Of a stretch of 64,000 bases of DNA, positions 29,528 through 38,749 are shown piece by piece. This DNA is from Mycolicibacterium sp. TY81 (lineage in GTDB: Bacteria; Actinomycetota; Actinomycetes; Mycobacteriales; Mycobacteriaceae). Location: positions 434,001-498,000 of the forward strand of contig NZ_AP023362.1 of the NCBI RefSeq assembly GCF_018326285.1. Reading direction: 5' to 3'. Position 1 is the first letter of the stretch. Each line of letters begins with the position of its first letter. Position numbers and translations under genes: made by a program. The notes under the pieces were generated by a model. That model was not told where the DNA came from. It was given only the letters and a program-made list of their open reading frames with translations, and did not search any database.

Positions 29528-30001
29528 ATGAGCGATCGGTTGTTCAATTACTTCGGCGAGATGCTGTGCGGCAGCCTGAATGCCGACCTCGCGTCGGCCC
29601 GGGTGCTCGCGCCGGGTGACTTCACGAAATTCCTCACGGATGACGTGCGACTGCATGCCATCCAGGGACGGTTGGCGGCCGAGGAATGGGGCACCGCGGA
29701 GCGGCATGGGCCGGTGCGGGTCCTGGCCACGCACATCATCATCACCGAGCACGGGCTGCTGTACGCGGCCGAGGTCGGCGGTCCGAATCCCGGCTACTAC
29801 CTGGCGGCGCCGCGGACCTTGCTGGAACCCGTTGCCGACCACATCGCGGACAGCCCGCCGCCGTCGGGCACGGCCGCAGCCGTGGACTGCCGGATGGACC
29901 ACGACCTCGCGTCCATCTGGCAGTTCGAGAGTGCGCTGCGGCATCGCCTCGAATCCGATCCAGTCATCCGGGTCCAACTGACGGCAGCGTTCGCGGCCTG
30001 A
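29528..30001 (+). CDS. Hypothetical protein
   Basis: 157 residues from ATG at 29528 (MSDRLFNYFGEMLCGSL). The sequence is mixed alpha/beta with a central stretch GPVRVLATHIIITEHGLLYAAE and no signal peptide, membrane helix or known catalytic motif. It starts 65 bases after the RHH-like gene and ends three bases before the methyltransferase-like gene, suggesting an operon. Codon usage is typical. Function not recognised. Confidence 0.65.
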   Translation: MSDRLFNYFGEMLCGSLNADLASARVLAPGDFTKFLTDDVRLHAIQGRLAAEEWGTAERHGPVRVLATHIIITEHGLLYAAEVGGPNPGYYLAAPRTLLEPVADHIADSPPPSGTAAAVDCRMDHDLASIWQFESALRHRLESDPVIRVQLTAAFAA

Positions 30002-30004
30002 GTC

Positions 30005-30520
30005 ATGGGCTCGACGGCGTCCCTGCGCCGCCAAAGCCTGGTGCGCAGTGCGGTTTTCACCGTCGTCGTGCCCGGCACCATGGCCGGCCTGATCCCATAT
30101 TCGCTGACCGGTTGGCGGCGGATCGGTGACCTGTTCGGCGTGCCCGGCACATGGATCGGCGGCGTGGTGCTGATCGCTCTGGGCCTCCCGGTGCTGCTCG
30201 CGGCAATCTACAAATTCGCCAGTGATGGGCTCGGCACGCCCCTGCCGGCCGCGCCGACGCAGAACTTGGTCGTGACGGGCCCGCACCGGTACGTCCGCAA
30301 CCCGATGTACCTCGCGGTCGCTGCCGTCATCGTTGGTCAGGCGCTGGTCCTCGGCCAGCCGGTACTGCTTTGGTATGCAGTCTTTTTCGTGCTTGGGACG
30401 GCCGCGTTCGTCTACTTCTATGAGCAACCCGCGCTGCTGAGGCAGTTCGGCGACGAGTACCGGCGCTACTGCGAGTCGGTACCTGCCTGGCTGCCGAGGG
30501 TCACGCCGTATCGGCCGTAG
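30005..30520 (+). CDS. Isoprenylcysteine carboxyl methyltransferase-like membrane protein
   Basis: 171 residues with about four membrane helices. The ICMT/phospholipid-methyltransferase motif GPHRYVRNPMYLA and the C-terminal EQPALLRQFGDEYRRYCESV define the family. Members bind S-adenosylmethionine and methylate lipids or small molecules at the membrane. The gene ends 28 bases before an IS481 element. Confidence 0.85.
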   Translation: MGSTASLRRQSLVRSAVFTVVVPGTMAGLIPYSLTGWRRIGDLFGVPGTWIGGVVLIALGLPVLLAAIYKFASDGLGTPLPAAPTQNLVVTGPHRYVRNPMYLAVAAVIVGQALVLGQPVLLWYAVFFVLGTAAFVYFYEQPALLRQFGDEYRRYCESVPAWLPRVTPYRP

Positions 30521-30542
30521 GTCTGTGGGTGGCGGCGCGGTC

Positions 30543-30548
30543 GCTAGG
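30543..30548. repeat. IS481 target duplication, left copy
   Basis: GCTAGG at 30543-30548 recurs at 31641-31646 outside the element's right end. The antisense TAG inside it supplies the stop codon of the transposase frame. Confidence 0.8.
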
Positions 30549-31534
30549 TGTACTGACCTGAGAGGTTAGGCACGCGGCTGGCGGGTGGGTGGCCTCCGAG
30601 TGCGGTGTGGCCGCGGTGGTGATTGTAGGTGTGGAGCCAGCGTGGGTATTCGGCGCAGCGCTCGGCGTCGTTGGTATAGAGGCGTGCGTAGGCCCATTCG
30701 TCGGCCAGGGTGCGGTGGAATCGTTCTACTTTGCCGTTGGTCTGGGGTCGATAGGGCTTGGTGCGGCGGTGCACTATATCCCCGAGCGCATCACGGAAGG
30801 CGTGCGATCGATAGCAAGAGCCATTGTCGGTCAATACGTTTCGGACCGTGATCCCACATTGGTGGAACCAATTGTTGGCGCGGATCCAGAATGCGGCCGC
30901 GGTCTCTTTGCGTTCATCGGCGAGTATCTCGCTGTAGACCAATCGAGAGTGGCCGTCGATGGCTGTGTGCAGAAAGTGATAGCCGCGCAGCGGTTGTCGG
31001 GATTTGTTGAAGACGCCGCTGCTCTTGTCTTGGTTGGAGTTGTGGCCGCCTTTGGTGCGGCCAAGCATCCGCCAGCCGCCTCCGGCAGGGATTTTGCCGA
31101 GCTTCTTGACATCGACATGAACCAGATCGCCCGGCCGCTGCAGACTCGATGCGGCGTACGACCCGGCCAGTAGGGCGGTCCAACCAACGCAGTCGGGCGA
31201 TGCCGTAGCGGGTCAGCACCCGATGCACAGTCGAGGGGTGAATGCCCAGCAGGTAACCGATTTGGGCTGGGCCCCAGCGACGGGTCACCCGAACCTTGAT
31301 GATCCGGCGTTCGGTCCGGGTCGGTGTCTGGTTGGGGCTGCGGTGGGGTCGAGAGCTGCGGTCAACCATGCCGGCCGGTCCCAGTTCGCGATATCGGCAG
31401 GCCCAACGCCGGGCGGTCGTGACGGCGACCTGGAACCGCTCAGCAGCCCGGCGTAGCGACCAGCCTTCATCGACCACACAACGGGCCAAGCGCAGACGAC
31501 CGGTTTCTGACAGCGGGGCATTACGGTGGGACAC
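30544..31534 (-). pseudogene. IS481-family transposase, frameshifted
   Basis: GTG at 31532-31534 starts a frame (VSHRNAPLSETGRLRLARC) with two HTH regions, RRAAERFQVAVTTARRWAC and IGYLLGIHPSTVHRVL. It leaves frame after RPTGRVVRR (about 31130-31150), while the downstream frame (RPGDLVHVDVKKLG…) continues to 30544. The DDE residues (D in VHVDVKKL, D in LTDNGSCY, E in GKVERFHRT) are all in the second frame. IS481 transposases are normally single-frame, so a small indel has probably inactivated it. Confidence 0.85.
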
Positions 31535-31640
31535 GAAGACCTCCGAGAGAGTTGGTGCGTTCCTAGACAGCTCGCACTTCACTCGGAGGTCTTCTTCATG
31601 TCACCACGCCACGCCGTACCTAACGTCCGTGGTCAGTACA
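30549..31640 (-). mobile_element. IS481-family insertion sequence
   Basis: 1092 bp with TGTACTGACC at both ends as inverted repeats, extended by further partial matches (GTTAGG). The 6-bp duplication GCTAGG flanks it. IS481 elements share the TGT-start and TGACC ends. It contains one transposase gene on the minus strand, broken by a frameshift, and lies between the ICMT-like gene and the DUF222-HNH gene. Confidence 0.88.
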
Positions 31641-31646
31641 GCTAGG

Positions 31647-31874
31647 CGAGTGAAACTTCCTGCTGCGCCTGCGTATTCGACACCTCGCGCCCGCACGTCT
31701 TCCCGCGCCGCCCGCCTGCGCATCCTCCCCGCCGGCATCGGCGCATTCGGTGCCGGGTCGACGGCACGCCCGGGCCACGGGACCGCAACCCAAGTTCGGC
31801 GGTCGCAACTGCCCTTCCGGGATCGCTCGAACCGTCACCGATGTCCTGATGGGGCGCAAAAAACTCCTTGCTGT
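31647..31874. other. Gene-poor stretch between IS481 and the LexA box
   Basis: About 230 bases with no supported gene. Short frames overlap on both strands but have neither starts nor recognisable products. It may be a remnant of the region the IS481 entered. Confidence 0.3.
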
Positions 31875-31890
31875 TCGAACATTTGTTCGA
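31875..31890 (+). promoter_or_regulatory. LexA (SOS) box
   Basis: TCGAAC-ATTT-GTTCGA, a perfect palindromic match to the mycobacterial SOS box (TCGAAC N4 GTTCGA), 11 bases before the start of the DUF222-HNH gene. LexA would repress the gene until DNA damage. Similar boxes precede 13E12-repeat genes in M. tuberculosis. Confidence 0.92.
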
Positions 31891-31901
31891 TACAATTGGG
31901 C

Positions 31902-33140
31902 ATGGGAATCACACCGGATCTCACCACCAGCCTCGACGCCCTCCGCGGCATGCAGGTCCCCGACGACATGCCCGCGGGCGACGCGGTGGAGGCGATGACG
32001 TACGTGATGAAAATGCGCAATGTGATCGATCATCTGGCGGCGATGCTGACCGGGGTGCTGGATCGCTGCGGTGCCGCGGCGGCGCAGGGCCGGACGCCAC
32101 GGGAGTTGTTGATGGCGTTGGGGTGTGCGCCGTCGGTGGCCGAGCGCTTTATCCGGGTATCGGGAGCCTTGCCGGCATTGCCCACGCTCGCGGCCCATGC
32201 CGCCGACGGTGCGATCTCCGGTGAGCATGTCGATGCGATCGTCAAAGGCATCAACCACATCCGCGCCCGCGCACCCGGTGAGGTTAGCGAGGAAGCCCGC
32301 TTCGCGCAGGTGACCGATCTGCTGGGGCAGTTCTTCTCCGGCGCCACCCCCGCCGACATCGACAAACGCGCCCGCCGGCTGGGCAACCGAGTCGCCGCCG
32401 CCGAAGGGGGCCTGCCGGCCGCCGAGGACCGGTCGATCAACACCGTCGAGCACCGCGTCACCTCCGATGGTCGGGTGCAGGTGCGCGCGGACTTGGACGT
32501 GGAGGTGGGCGCCAAGCTGGTCGCAGCGATCGAGGAACACTCGGCACCGCGGCCAGAACCCGACGGCAGCCCCGACACCCGCACGGCCTCCCGGCGCCGC
32601 GCTGACGCGTTAGAGGCGGTGCTGGACATCGCCGCCCGCGGCGGCGACACCGCATCCGCGCCGCGCACCCAACTGCTGATCACCGTCCCGGCGGATGCCC
32701 CGGATTTGGCGGCGTTGGAATTCATCGGATCGATCAGCACCATGACCCTGGAACGAATCTGCTGCGACACCACCGTCACCACGATCATCGTCGACGGCGA
32801 ACAGGTACCCCTGGACATGGGCCGGGAGAAACGCCTGTTCCCGGCGCACCTACGCAAAGCCCTCTATCACCGCGATCAGTGCTGCATCAAATGCGGCGCC
32901 CCACCCGGACGCACCCACGCCCACCACATCATCCACTGGACCCACCACGGTGAGACATCACTAGCCAACGGGTGCCTGCTGTGCCCGGCCTGCCACGCCA
33001 ACGTCCACCACGACGGCTGGGACGTCGTCATGGGCCTGGACAAACACCCCTGGCTCATCCCACCCGCGGCCGTCGACCCACACCGAAAACCCATCCCCGC
33101 CCACAACCGCCGCACCATGCGCCTCGACAGCGCCGCATAA
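31902..33140 (+). CDS. DUF222/HNH endonuclease-like protein (13E12 family)
   Basis: 412 residues from the ATG right behind the LexA box. N-terminal DUF222 (about 30-300) includes DRCGAAAAQGRTPRELLMA and ADLDVEVGAKLVAAIE. The C-terminal HNH nuclease shows CIKCGAPPGRTHAHHIIHW and NGCLLCPACHANVHHDGW with both zinc-binding CxxC pairs and the HH/N/H residues. These genes are multicopy in mycobacteria and damage-inducible. An endonuclease role is predicted, and involvement in mobility of 13E12-type elements has been suggested for relatives. Confidence 0.92.
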   Translation: MGITPDLTTSLDALRGMQVPDDMPAGDAVEAMTYVMKMRNVIDHLAAMLTGVLDRCGAAAAQGRTPRELLMALGCAPSVAERFIRVSGALPALPTLAAHAADGAISGEHVDAIVKGINHIRARAPGEVSEEARFAQVTDLLGQFFSGATPADIDKRARRLGNRVAAAEGGLPAAEDRSINTVEHRVTSDGRVQVRADLDVEVGAKLVAAIEEHSAPRPEPDGSPDTRTASRRRADALEAVLDIAARGGDTASAPRTQLLITVPADAPDLAALEFIGSISTMTLERICCDTTVTTIIVDGEQVPLDMGREKRLFPAHLRKALYHRDQCCIKCGAPPGRTHAHHIIHWTHHGETSLANGCLLCPACHANVHHDGWDVVMGLDKHPWLIPPAAVDPHRKPIPAHNRRTMRLDSAA

Positions 33141-33187
33141 CACCTAAAGCATTGCGCACCTTGACAACTCAACAGTGACAACACATC

Positions 33188-33225
33188 GCGGGCCTGCCGC
33201 TACGGCGGCGGAGCGGCAGGCCCGC
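33188..33225. terminator. Bidirectional hairpin terminator
   Basis: A perfect 14-bp GC-rich stem (GCGGGCCTGCCGCT / AGCGGCAGGCCCGC) with a 10-base loop, between the convergent DUF222-HNH and ABC exporter genes. Probably serves both. Confidence 0.8.
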
Positions 33226-33291
33226 GCACCGGCCGAACACAGGCAACCTTCGGTGGACGGATGCCCGGTGGGTGGGCCTAGCGTGCGACCG

Positions 33292-35271
33292 TCAGGCCTG
33301 CGTCATCTTCCAGTAGGCCCCGCGTCGCTGGAGCAGCTCGTCGTGGGACCCACGCTCGACGATGCGCCCGGCCTGCACCACGAGGATCAGATCGGCATCT
33401 CGGATGGTGGAAAGTCGATGCGCGATAATGAAACTGGTCCGATTACGGCGCAGCTCCGCGGTGGCTTGGGCGATCAGCAGCTCGGTGCGGCTGTCGACGG
33501 AACTGGTGGCCTCGTCGAGGATCAACAGCTGGGGTTGCCGGACCAGCGCGCGGGCAATGGTGATCAGCTGCTTCTCGCCGGCGCTGATGTTCACGCCGTT
33601 CTCGTTGAGCCGCGTCTGGTACCCGTTCGGCAGCGTGTGCACGAAGTGGTCGACGCGCGCGGTACGGGCCGCCTCGATCACCTCGGCCTCGGTGGCGTCG
33701 GGACGTCCGTAGGCGATGTTGTCGTAGATGGTGCCGGCAATCAGCCATGTGTCCTGCAGCACCATGCCGATATGCGACCGCAGCTCGGCGCGGCTCATCG
33801 TCGCGATGTCGCGGCCGCCCAACAGGATTCGGCCGGAATCCGGCTCGTAGAACCGCATCAGCAGATTCACCAGCGTGGTCTTTCCGGCCCCGGTCGGCCC
33901 GACGATGGCCACGGTGGTGCCCGGTTCGGCGACGAACGACAGGTCCTCGATGACAGGGGTCCCGGGTACGTAGGAGAAGTTGACCCGCTCGAACTCGACG
34001 AGGTCCGGCGCAGCCGTGGAACTGCCGGCCGCGGCTTCGCCAGGGCCAGGTGCAACCGAACCGCGGTCCGCCGCAACCGAGCCCCGGTCCGGCACGGCCG
34101 AGCCACCGCCAAGCACCTGCCCAGCCACGAATCCGGCCTCTTCGTCAGCATCCAGGAACTCGAAAACCCGCTCGGCGCTGGCCATCCCGGACTGCATGGT
34201 GTTGTACATCGACGCGATCTGGGTCAAGGGCTGGTTGAACTGCCGCACGTACTGGATGAATGCCTGGATGCTGCCCAGGCTGATCTGCCCGGTCGCCACC
34301 TGGATACCGCCGACCACCGCGACGCCGACATAGCTGACGTTGCCGATGAACGTCGTGATCGGGGAGACCAGTCCGGACAGCGACTGCGCCCCGAAACTCG
34401 CCTGGTACACATCGTCATTCAGCTCGCGGAACTTCTCCTCGGCGAGTGCCCGGTGGCCATACGTCTTGACGACGGTGAAGCCGCTGTAGGTCTCTTCGAT
34501 GTGAGCGTTGAGTCGGCCGGTGTTGCGCCACTGCGCCATGAACTGTTGCCGCGATCGTTTGGTGATGATGCGCGTCGCCAGCAAGGTGAACGGCACCGTC
34601 AGCACGGTGATCAACGCCAGCAGCGGCGAAATCCAGATCATCGCCGCCAGCACCGCCACCACGGTCAGCGCCGAGGTCAGCAGTTGGCTGACGGTGATCG
34701 TCAACGACGTCTGGACGTTGTCGATGTCGTTGGTGACGCGGCTGAGAAGCTCCCCGCGGGGCCGGGAATCGAAGTAGGACAACGGCAGCCGGTGAATCTT
34801 GTCCTCGACGTGGGAGCGCAGCATGAACATGGTGCGCTGCACGATGGTGTTGAGCAGTCGTGCCTCGGCCCACACCATCACCGCAGAAACCAGATACAGG
34901 AGCAGCGCGAGCGTCAGCACGTGGCCGATCGCAGTGAAGTCCACGCCCTGTCCCGGAACGACGTCGGACCCGGCGAGCAGGTCGGCAAAGGTGTTGTCGC
35001 CCCGGGCCCGCGCCGCTGCCACCGCCTGCTCACGGCTGATGCCCGCCGGCAGCCCGCGGCCCAGAACCCCATTGAACAACAGGTCGGTGGCATGGCCCAG
35101 GATGCGCGGTCCGATCACGCCGACGGCGATCCCGGCGATGCCCAACAGCATCACCACGATCACCCGACCGCGTTGCGGTGCCAGCTGTTTCACCAACCGC
35201 AGCGCCGTACCGCGGAAGTTCTCCGACCGCTGACCCGAAGCCAGCATGGCGGCCGACGGCGGCCGGGTCAC
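33292..35271 (-). CDS. ABC exporter half-transporter, second subunit
   Basis: 659 residues from GTG at 35271, overlapping the first subunit's stop (GTGA). The membrane domain (about 35-340, six helices) includes [21 protein letters not shown] serine/proline-rich linker at about 370-410 contains tandem DRGSV repeats. The nucleotide-binding domain has Walker [11 protein letters not shown]-loop VLQDTWL, signature [10 protein letters not shown], Walker [13 protein letters not shown] and the H-loop AHRLST. The signature NISAGEKQ deviates from LSGGQ. It corresponds to Rv1272c and forms a heterodimer with the next gene's product. Substrates of the pair are likely lipids or drugs. Confidence 0.92.
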   Translation of the reverse strand: MTRPPSAAMLASGQRSENFRGTALRLVKQLAPQRGRVIVVMLLGIAGIAVGVIGPRILGHATDLLFNGVLGRGLPAGISREQAVAAARARGDNTFADLLAGSDVVPGQGVDFTAIGHVLTLALLLYLVSAVMVWAEARLLNTIVQRTMFMLRSHVEDKIHRLPLSYFDSRPRGELLSRVTNDIDNVQTSLTITVSQLLTSALTVVAVLAAMIWISPLLALITVLTVPFTLLATRIITKRSRQQFMAQWRNTGRLNAHIEETYSGFTVVKTYGHRALAEEKFRELNDDVYQASFGAQSLSGLVSPITTFIGNVSYVGVAVVGGIQVATGQISLGSIQAFIQYVRQFNQPLTQIASMYNTMQSGMASAERVFEFLDADEEAGFVAGQVLGGGSAVPDRGSVAADRGSVAPGPGEAAAGSSTAAPDLVEFERVNFSYVPGTPVIEDLSFVAEPGTTVAIVGPTGAGKTTLVNLLMRFYEPDSGRILLGGRDIATMSRAELRSHIGMVLQDTWLIAGTIYDNIAYGRPDATEAEVIEAARTARVDHFVHTLPNGYQTRLNENGVNISAGEKQLITIARALVRQPQLLILDEATSSVDSRTELLIAQATAELRRNRTSFIIAHRLSTIRDADLILVVQAGRIVERGSHDELLQRRGAYWKMTQA

Positions 35272-37001
35272 GCCAGGCCTCCGGCCACAACCGCTTGCGA
35301 GTCGGCGAATTCGCGGTACACCGGGCACGACTCGATCAGTTCGGAATGCGTGCCGACGCCCACTACGTGGCCGTTGTCGAGTACGACGATCTGATCGGCG
35401 ACGGCGACCGTCGAAAGGCGCTGGGCGACAATGATCACCGTGGCCTCGGCAGCCACCACGGACAACGCGTCCCGCACCCGGGCGTCGGTGTGGACGTCCA
35501 GCGCGGAGAAGGCGTCGTCGAACAGGTACACCGCGGGCCGCCGGACGACTGCGCGGGCGATGGCGAGGCGCTGGCGCTGTCCACCGGAGAAGTTCGTGCC
35601 GCCCTGTGCGACGGGCATGCCCAGCCCGTCGGGGTGGTCCGCCACGAAATCGGCCGAGGCGACATCGAGCGCCGCCCACATCTCGTCCTCGGTCGCATCG
35701 GCCTTGCCGAACCGCAGGTTGTCGGCGACCGTGCCGGAGAACGCATGCCCGCGCTGCGGCACCACCCCGATCATCGACCACAGCTGTTCGGGGTCGTAGT
35801 CCCGCACGTCGACGCCGTCGACCATCACGGAGCCGGACGTGACGTCGTACATCCGGCACAGCAGCGCCATCAGTGTCGACTTTCCGGAGCCGGTCGATCC
35901 CACGACGGCCGTCACCGTCCCGGGTGAAGCGGTCAGCGAAACGCCGTGCAGCACAGGGTCGTCGGCCCCGGGATACCCGAAGGTGGCTGCCTCCACCCGT
36001 ACGTCCCCGCGCCGGACCTCCGGCACCACGGGCGCAGCGGGCGCCACGATCGACGGCTCGGTCGCGAGCACATCGGTGATCCGCTCGGCGCACACCGACG
36101 CGCGCGGCAGGATCACCAGCACGATCGTCACCATCAGCACGGCCATCAGGATCTGCATGAAGTACGAGAGGAACGCGATCAGCGACCCGACCTGCATCTG
36201 GCCGTGATCGATGCGGATGCCGCCGAACCAGATCACCGCAACGCTGGACAGATTCACCACGAGAGTGGTGGCGGGCAGCATCAGTGCCTGCCACCGCCCG
36301 ACGGTCAGCGTGGTGTCGGTCAGGTCGTGATTCGCGTCCGCGAACCGGGCGCGTTCGGCGTCGTCGCGCGAGAAGGCCCGAACCACGCGAATGCCGGTGA
36401 GCTGTTCGCGCAGCACCCGATTGATGTTGTCGATCAACCGTTGCATGCGGCGGAACAGCGGCAGCAGCCGGGAGATGATCAGGTAGTTGCACACCGCCAT
36501 CACCGGCACGCTGACGAGCAGCAGCCACGACAGGCCGGCGTTCTGGTGCACGGCCATCGCGATGCCGCCGATGCACATGATCGGCGCGGTGATCAGTATG
36601 GTGCAGGTCATCTGCACCAGTACCTGGATTTGCTGGACGTCATTGGTGGTGCGGGTCATCAGCGTGGGCGCCCCGAATCGCACGGCTTCGGCGTTGGACC
36701 AGCCGAGCACCTGGCGGAACACGGCCCAGCGCAGGTCGCGGCCGAAGCCCATGCCGGCGCGGGAACCGAAGTAGACGGCGCCGATGGCGCACAGCACCTG
36801 CAGCGCACTGACGCCGAGCATGACGGCCCCGAGCCGCCCGATCACGCCGGTGTCGCCGCGCGCCACGCCGTGGTCGATGATGCGGGCATTGAGCGTCGGC
36901 AGATACAGCGAGGCCAGCGTGCTGATCAGTTGCAGCGTCGCCACCACCGTCAGCTGCCGCCGATACGGCCTCGTGTACTGCCGCAGCAGTGCCCAGAGCA
37001 T
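35268..37001 (-). CDS. ABC exporter half-transporter, first subunit
   Basis: 577 residues from ATG at 37001; GTG at 37019 would add six. Six membrane helices precede the ATPase domain, which has Walker [11 protein letters not shown]-loop VVPQRGH, signature [14 protein letters not shown] and Walker [12 protein letters not shown]. The Walker B catalytic position is D instead of E, the mark of a degenerate site in heterodimeric exporters, so the second subunit provides the active catalytic pair. Corresponds to Rv1273c. The two genes form an operon with the order conserved in M. tuberculosis. Confidence 0.92.
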   Translation of the reverse strand: MLWALLRQYTRPYRRQLTVVATLQLISTLASLYLPTLNARIIDHGVARGDTGVIGRLGAVMLGVSALQVLCAIGAVYFGSRAGMGFGRDLRWAVFRQVLGWSNAEAVRFGAPTLMTRTTNDVQQIQVLVQMTCTILITAPIMCIGGIAMAVHQNAGLSWLLLVSVPVMAVCNYLIISRLLPLFRRMQRLIDNINRVLREQLTGIRVVRAFSRDDAERARFADANHDLTDTTLTVGRWQALMLPATTLVVNLSSVAVIWFGGIRIDHGQMQVGSLIAFLSYFMQILMAVLMVTIVLVILPRASVCAERITDVLATEPSIVAPAAPVVPEVRRGDVRVEAATFGYPGADDPVLHGVSLTASPGTVTAVVGSTGSGKSTLMALLCRMYDVTSGSVMVDGVDVRDYDPEQLWSMIGVVPQRGHAFSGTVADNLRFGKADATEDEMWAALDVASADFVADHPDGLGMPVAQGGTNFSGGQRQRLAIARAVVRRPAVYLFDDAFSALDVHTDARVRDALSVVAAEATVIIVAQRLSTVAVADQIVVLDNGHVVGVGTHSELIESCPVYREFADSQAVVAGGLA

Positions 37002-37097
37002 GCGGTTACTGTGGCACACCCGGGAATGCTTATAGAAAGACCAGGTCAGTCGGCATGTCGGTGGTTGACCTCAGAACCTGCCGCTACAGTGCATGGC

Positions 37098-37661
37098 GTG
37101 ACCCGCAGACAGGTGAAGACTGCCGCCGCGACCGTGCTTGCCGCGGCGATGATTCCGGCGATGTCCGCCTGCTCGGACGACGGCAACGGCGGCACCGCTC
37201 AGGCGGGCGGCCAGTCGGGCCCCGCTGCCTCGGGCCCGGCAAAGCACGGCCCGATGTTCCCGGTGTGCGGCGGCGTCAGCGATCAGACCGTCAGCCAGCT
37301 GACCCAGGTCACCGGCCTCGTGAACACCGCGAAGAACTCCGTGGGGTGCCAGTGGCTGGTCAACGGTGGCATCCTCGGCCCGCACTTCTCCTTCACCTGG
37401 TACCGCGGCAGCCCAATCGGCCGCGAACGCAAGACCGAGGAACGGACACGGGCCGACGTCAGCGACATCAACATCAACGGCCACTCCGGTTTCGTCGCGC
37501 TCGGTGAGGACCCGATGATCGGCAAGAGCCTGTGTGAGGTCGGCATCCAGTTCGACGACGACTTCATCGAATGGTCCATCAGCTTCTCCCAGAAGCCGTT
37601 CCCCGAACCGTGCGACATCGCCAAGGAACTGGCCCGGCAATCGATTGCGAACGCGAAATGA
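37098..37661 (+). CDS. lprB: Lipoprotein LprB (DUF3558)
   Basis: 187 residues from GTG at 37098. The signal peptide ends in the lipobox IPAMSAC, so the cysteine at about residue 25 is lipidated and the protein sits on the outer face of the membrane. The body is a DUF3558 domain with paired cysteines (PVCGGVS … VGCQWL … SLCEVG … EPCDI). Order lprB-lprC matches Rv1274-Rv1275. Function unknown; it is conserved in slow and fast growers. Confidence 0.9.
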   Translation: MTRRQVKTAAATVLAAAMIPAMSACSDDGNGGTAQAGGQSGPAASGPAKHGPMFPVCGGVSDQTVSQLTQVTGLVNTAKNSVGCQWLVNGGILGPHFSFTWYRGSPIGRERKTEERTRADVSDININGHSGFVALGEDPMIGKSLCEVGIQFDDDFIEWSISFSQKPFPEPCDIAKELARQSIANAK

Positions 37662-38197
37662 CACGACGGAAACTGGCTGGAGCGGTCGCCGTGATGTCGG
37701 CGCTGGCGCTGGTGGGTTGCGCGCGCTCGGTCGAGGGCACCGCGATGAAAGAAGGCGCCGGCGGCGGCAGCGAGCACTCGGCGGATTCGTACCCGAACCT
37801 GCTCAAAGAGTGCGACGTGCTGACCAATGACGTGCTGGCCAAGACGGTCGGCGCGGATCCGCTGGACATCCAGAGCACCTTCGTGGGTGCGGTGTGCCGG
37901 TGGCAGGCGCTGAACCAGTCCGCGGGCCTCATCGACATCACCCGGTTCTGGTACGAGCAGGGCAGCCTCGATGAGGAGACCAAGGTCGCCCAGCATCTGA
38001 ACTACAAGTACGAGTCCAAAGCGATCGCCGGTGTGAAGTCGATCATCATGCATCCGAACGACCCCAACGGTTCGTGCGGCGTGGCCAGTGACGCTGCCGG
38101 TGTCGTGGGCTGGTGGGTCAATCCGCAGGGGCCGGGCGCCGACACCTGCGGTATGGCCACCAAACTGATGGAGCTGACGCTCGCCACCAACTCCTAA
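37658..38197 (+). CDS. lprC: Lipoprotein LprC (DUF3558)
   Basis: 179 residues from the ATG that overlaps the lprB stop (ATGA). Lipobox LALVGC near residue 21; DUF3558-type body with cysteines in ECDVL, VCRW, SCGVA and TCGMA. Probably made together with LprB and working at the same site. The 3' end overlaps the SixA gene by four bases on the other strand. Confidence 0.9.
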   Translation: MTRRKLAGAVAVMSALALVGCARSVEGTAMKEGAGGGSEHSADSYPNLLKECDVLTNDVLAKTVGADPLDIQSTFVGAVCRWQALNQSAGLIDITRFWYEQGSLDEETKVAQHLNYKYESKAIAGVKSIIMHPNDPNGSCGVASDAAGVVGWWVNPQGPGADTCGMATKLMELTLATNS

Positions 38198-38697
38198 CGG
38201 GGGATGTGGAACTGGTCCAGCGTGGCGCTGCGCAGCTCCAGCTGCGACCAGTGCCGGTCGGTGTGCAGAACCGCGATCGCTGACGTCGGGTACTTCATCG
38301 CGATCTGGCCGGCGGCGTCAGGGTCGCTCGTGTCGAGCGACGCCAGACTCAGCGCGAGCGACGACATGACCGGTTCGTGGCCGATCACCAGCACTGTGCT
38401 CGCCGCCTCCGGCGCGCCGTTGATGACTTCGATGGCGATGCCGGCCGTCGCGTCGTAGAGGCGTTCGACATAGGTCACGGGTGCGGTGATGCCGGTGCGT
38501 TCGAGCGTCTGCCGGGTTCGGGTGGCGGTCGAGCAGAGGACGGCGTCGACGGCCGGGAGATGTTCCCGAATCCAGTCGCCCGCCAGTGCCGCTTCGCGGA
38601 TGCCGCGCTTGGCGAGCGGCCGGTCGTGGTCGGCGACCCCGTCCGGGTAGTCGGATTTCGCGTGCCGCAGCAGGATCAATGTTCGGGTTCCCGTCAC
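38194..38697 (-). CDS. SixA-type phosphohistidine phosphatase
   Basis: 167 residues from GTG at 38697. A histidine-phosphatase fold with the catalytic RHG-equivalent LLRHAKS near residue 10, a second arginine in ATRTRQT and the late histidine in VIGHEPVM. Matches Rv1276c. In enterobacteria SixA dephosphorylates phosphohistidine proteins; the target here is unknown. It is divergent from the SbcD-like gene with 52 bp between starts. Confidence 0.9.
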   Translation of the reverse strand: MTGTRTLILLRHAKSDYPDGVADHDRPLAKRGIREAALAGDWIREHLPAVDAVLCSTATRTRQTLERTGITAPVTYVERLYDATAGIAIEVINGAPEAASTVLVIGHEPVMSSLALSLASLDTSDPDAAGQIAMKYPTSAIAVLHTDRHWSQLELRSATLDQFHIPR

Positions 38698-38749
38698 CCG
38701 CCCACCGTAGATCCCCGGAGTTGTCAGTGCCGGGTTTTACACTCGCCGC

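Noticed and set aside
33175..35394. Plus-strand ORF of 739 codons across the ABC exporter genes
   Set aside because: Antisense to a protein with intact Walker and signature motifs; composition His/Arg/Gly-rich as usual for shadows.
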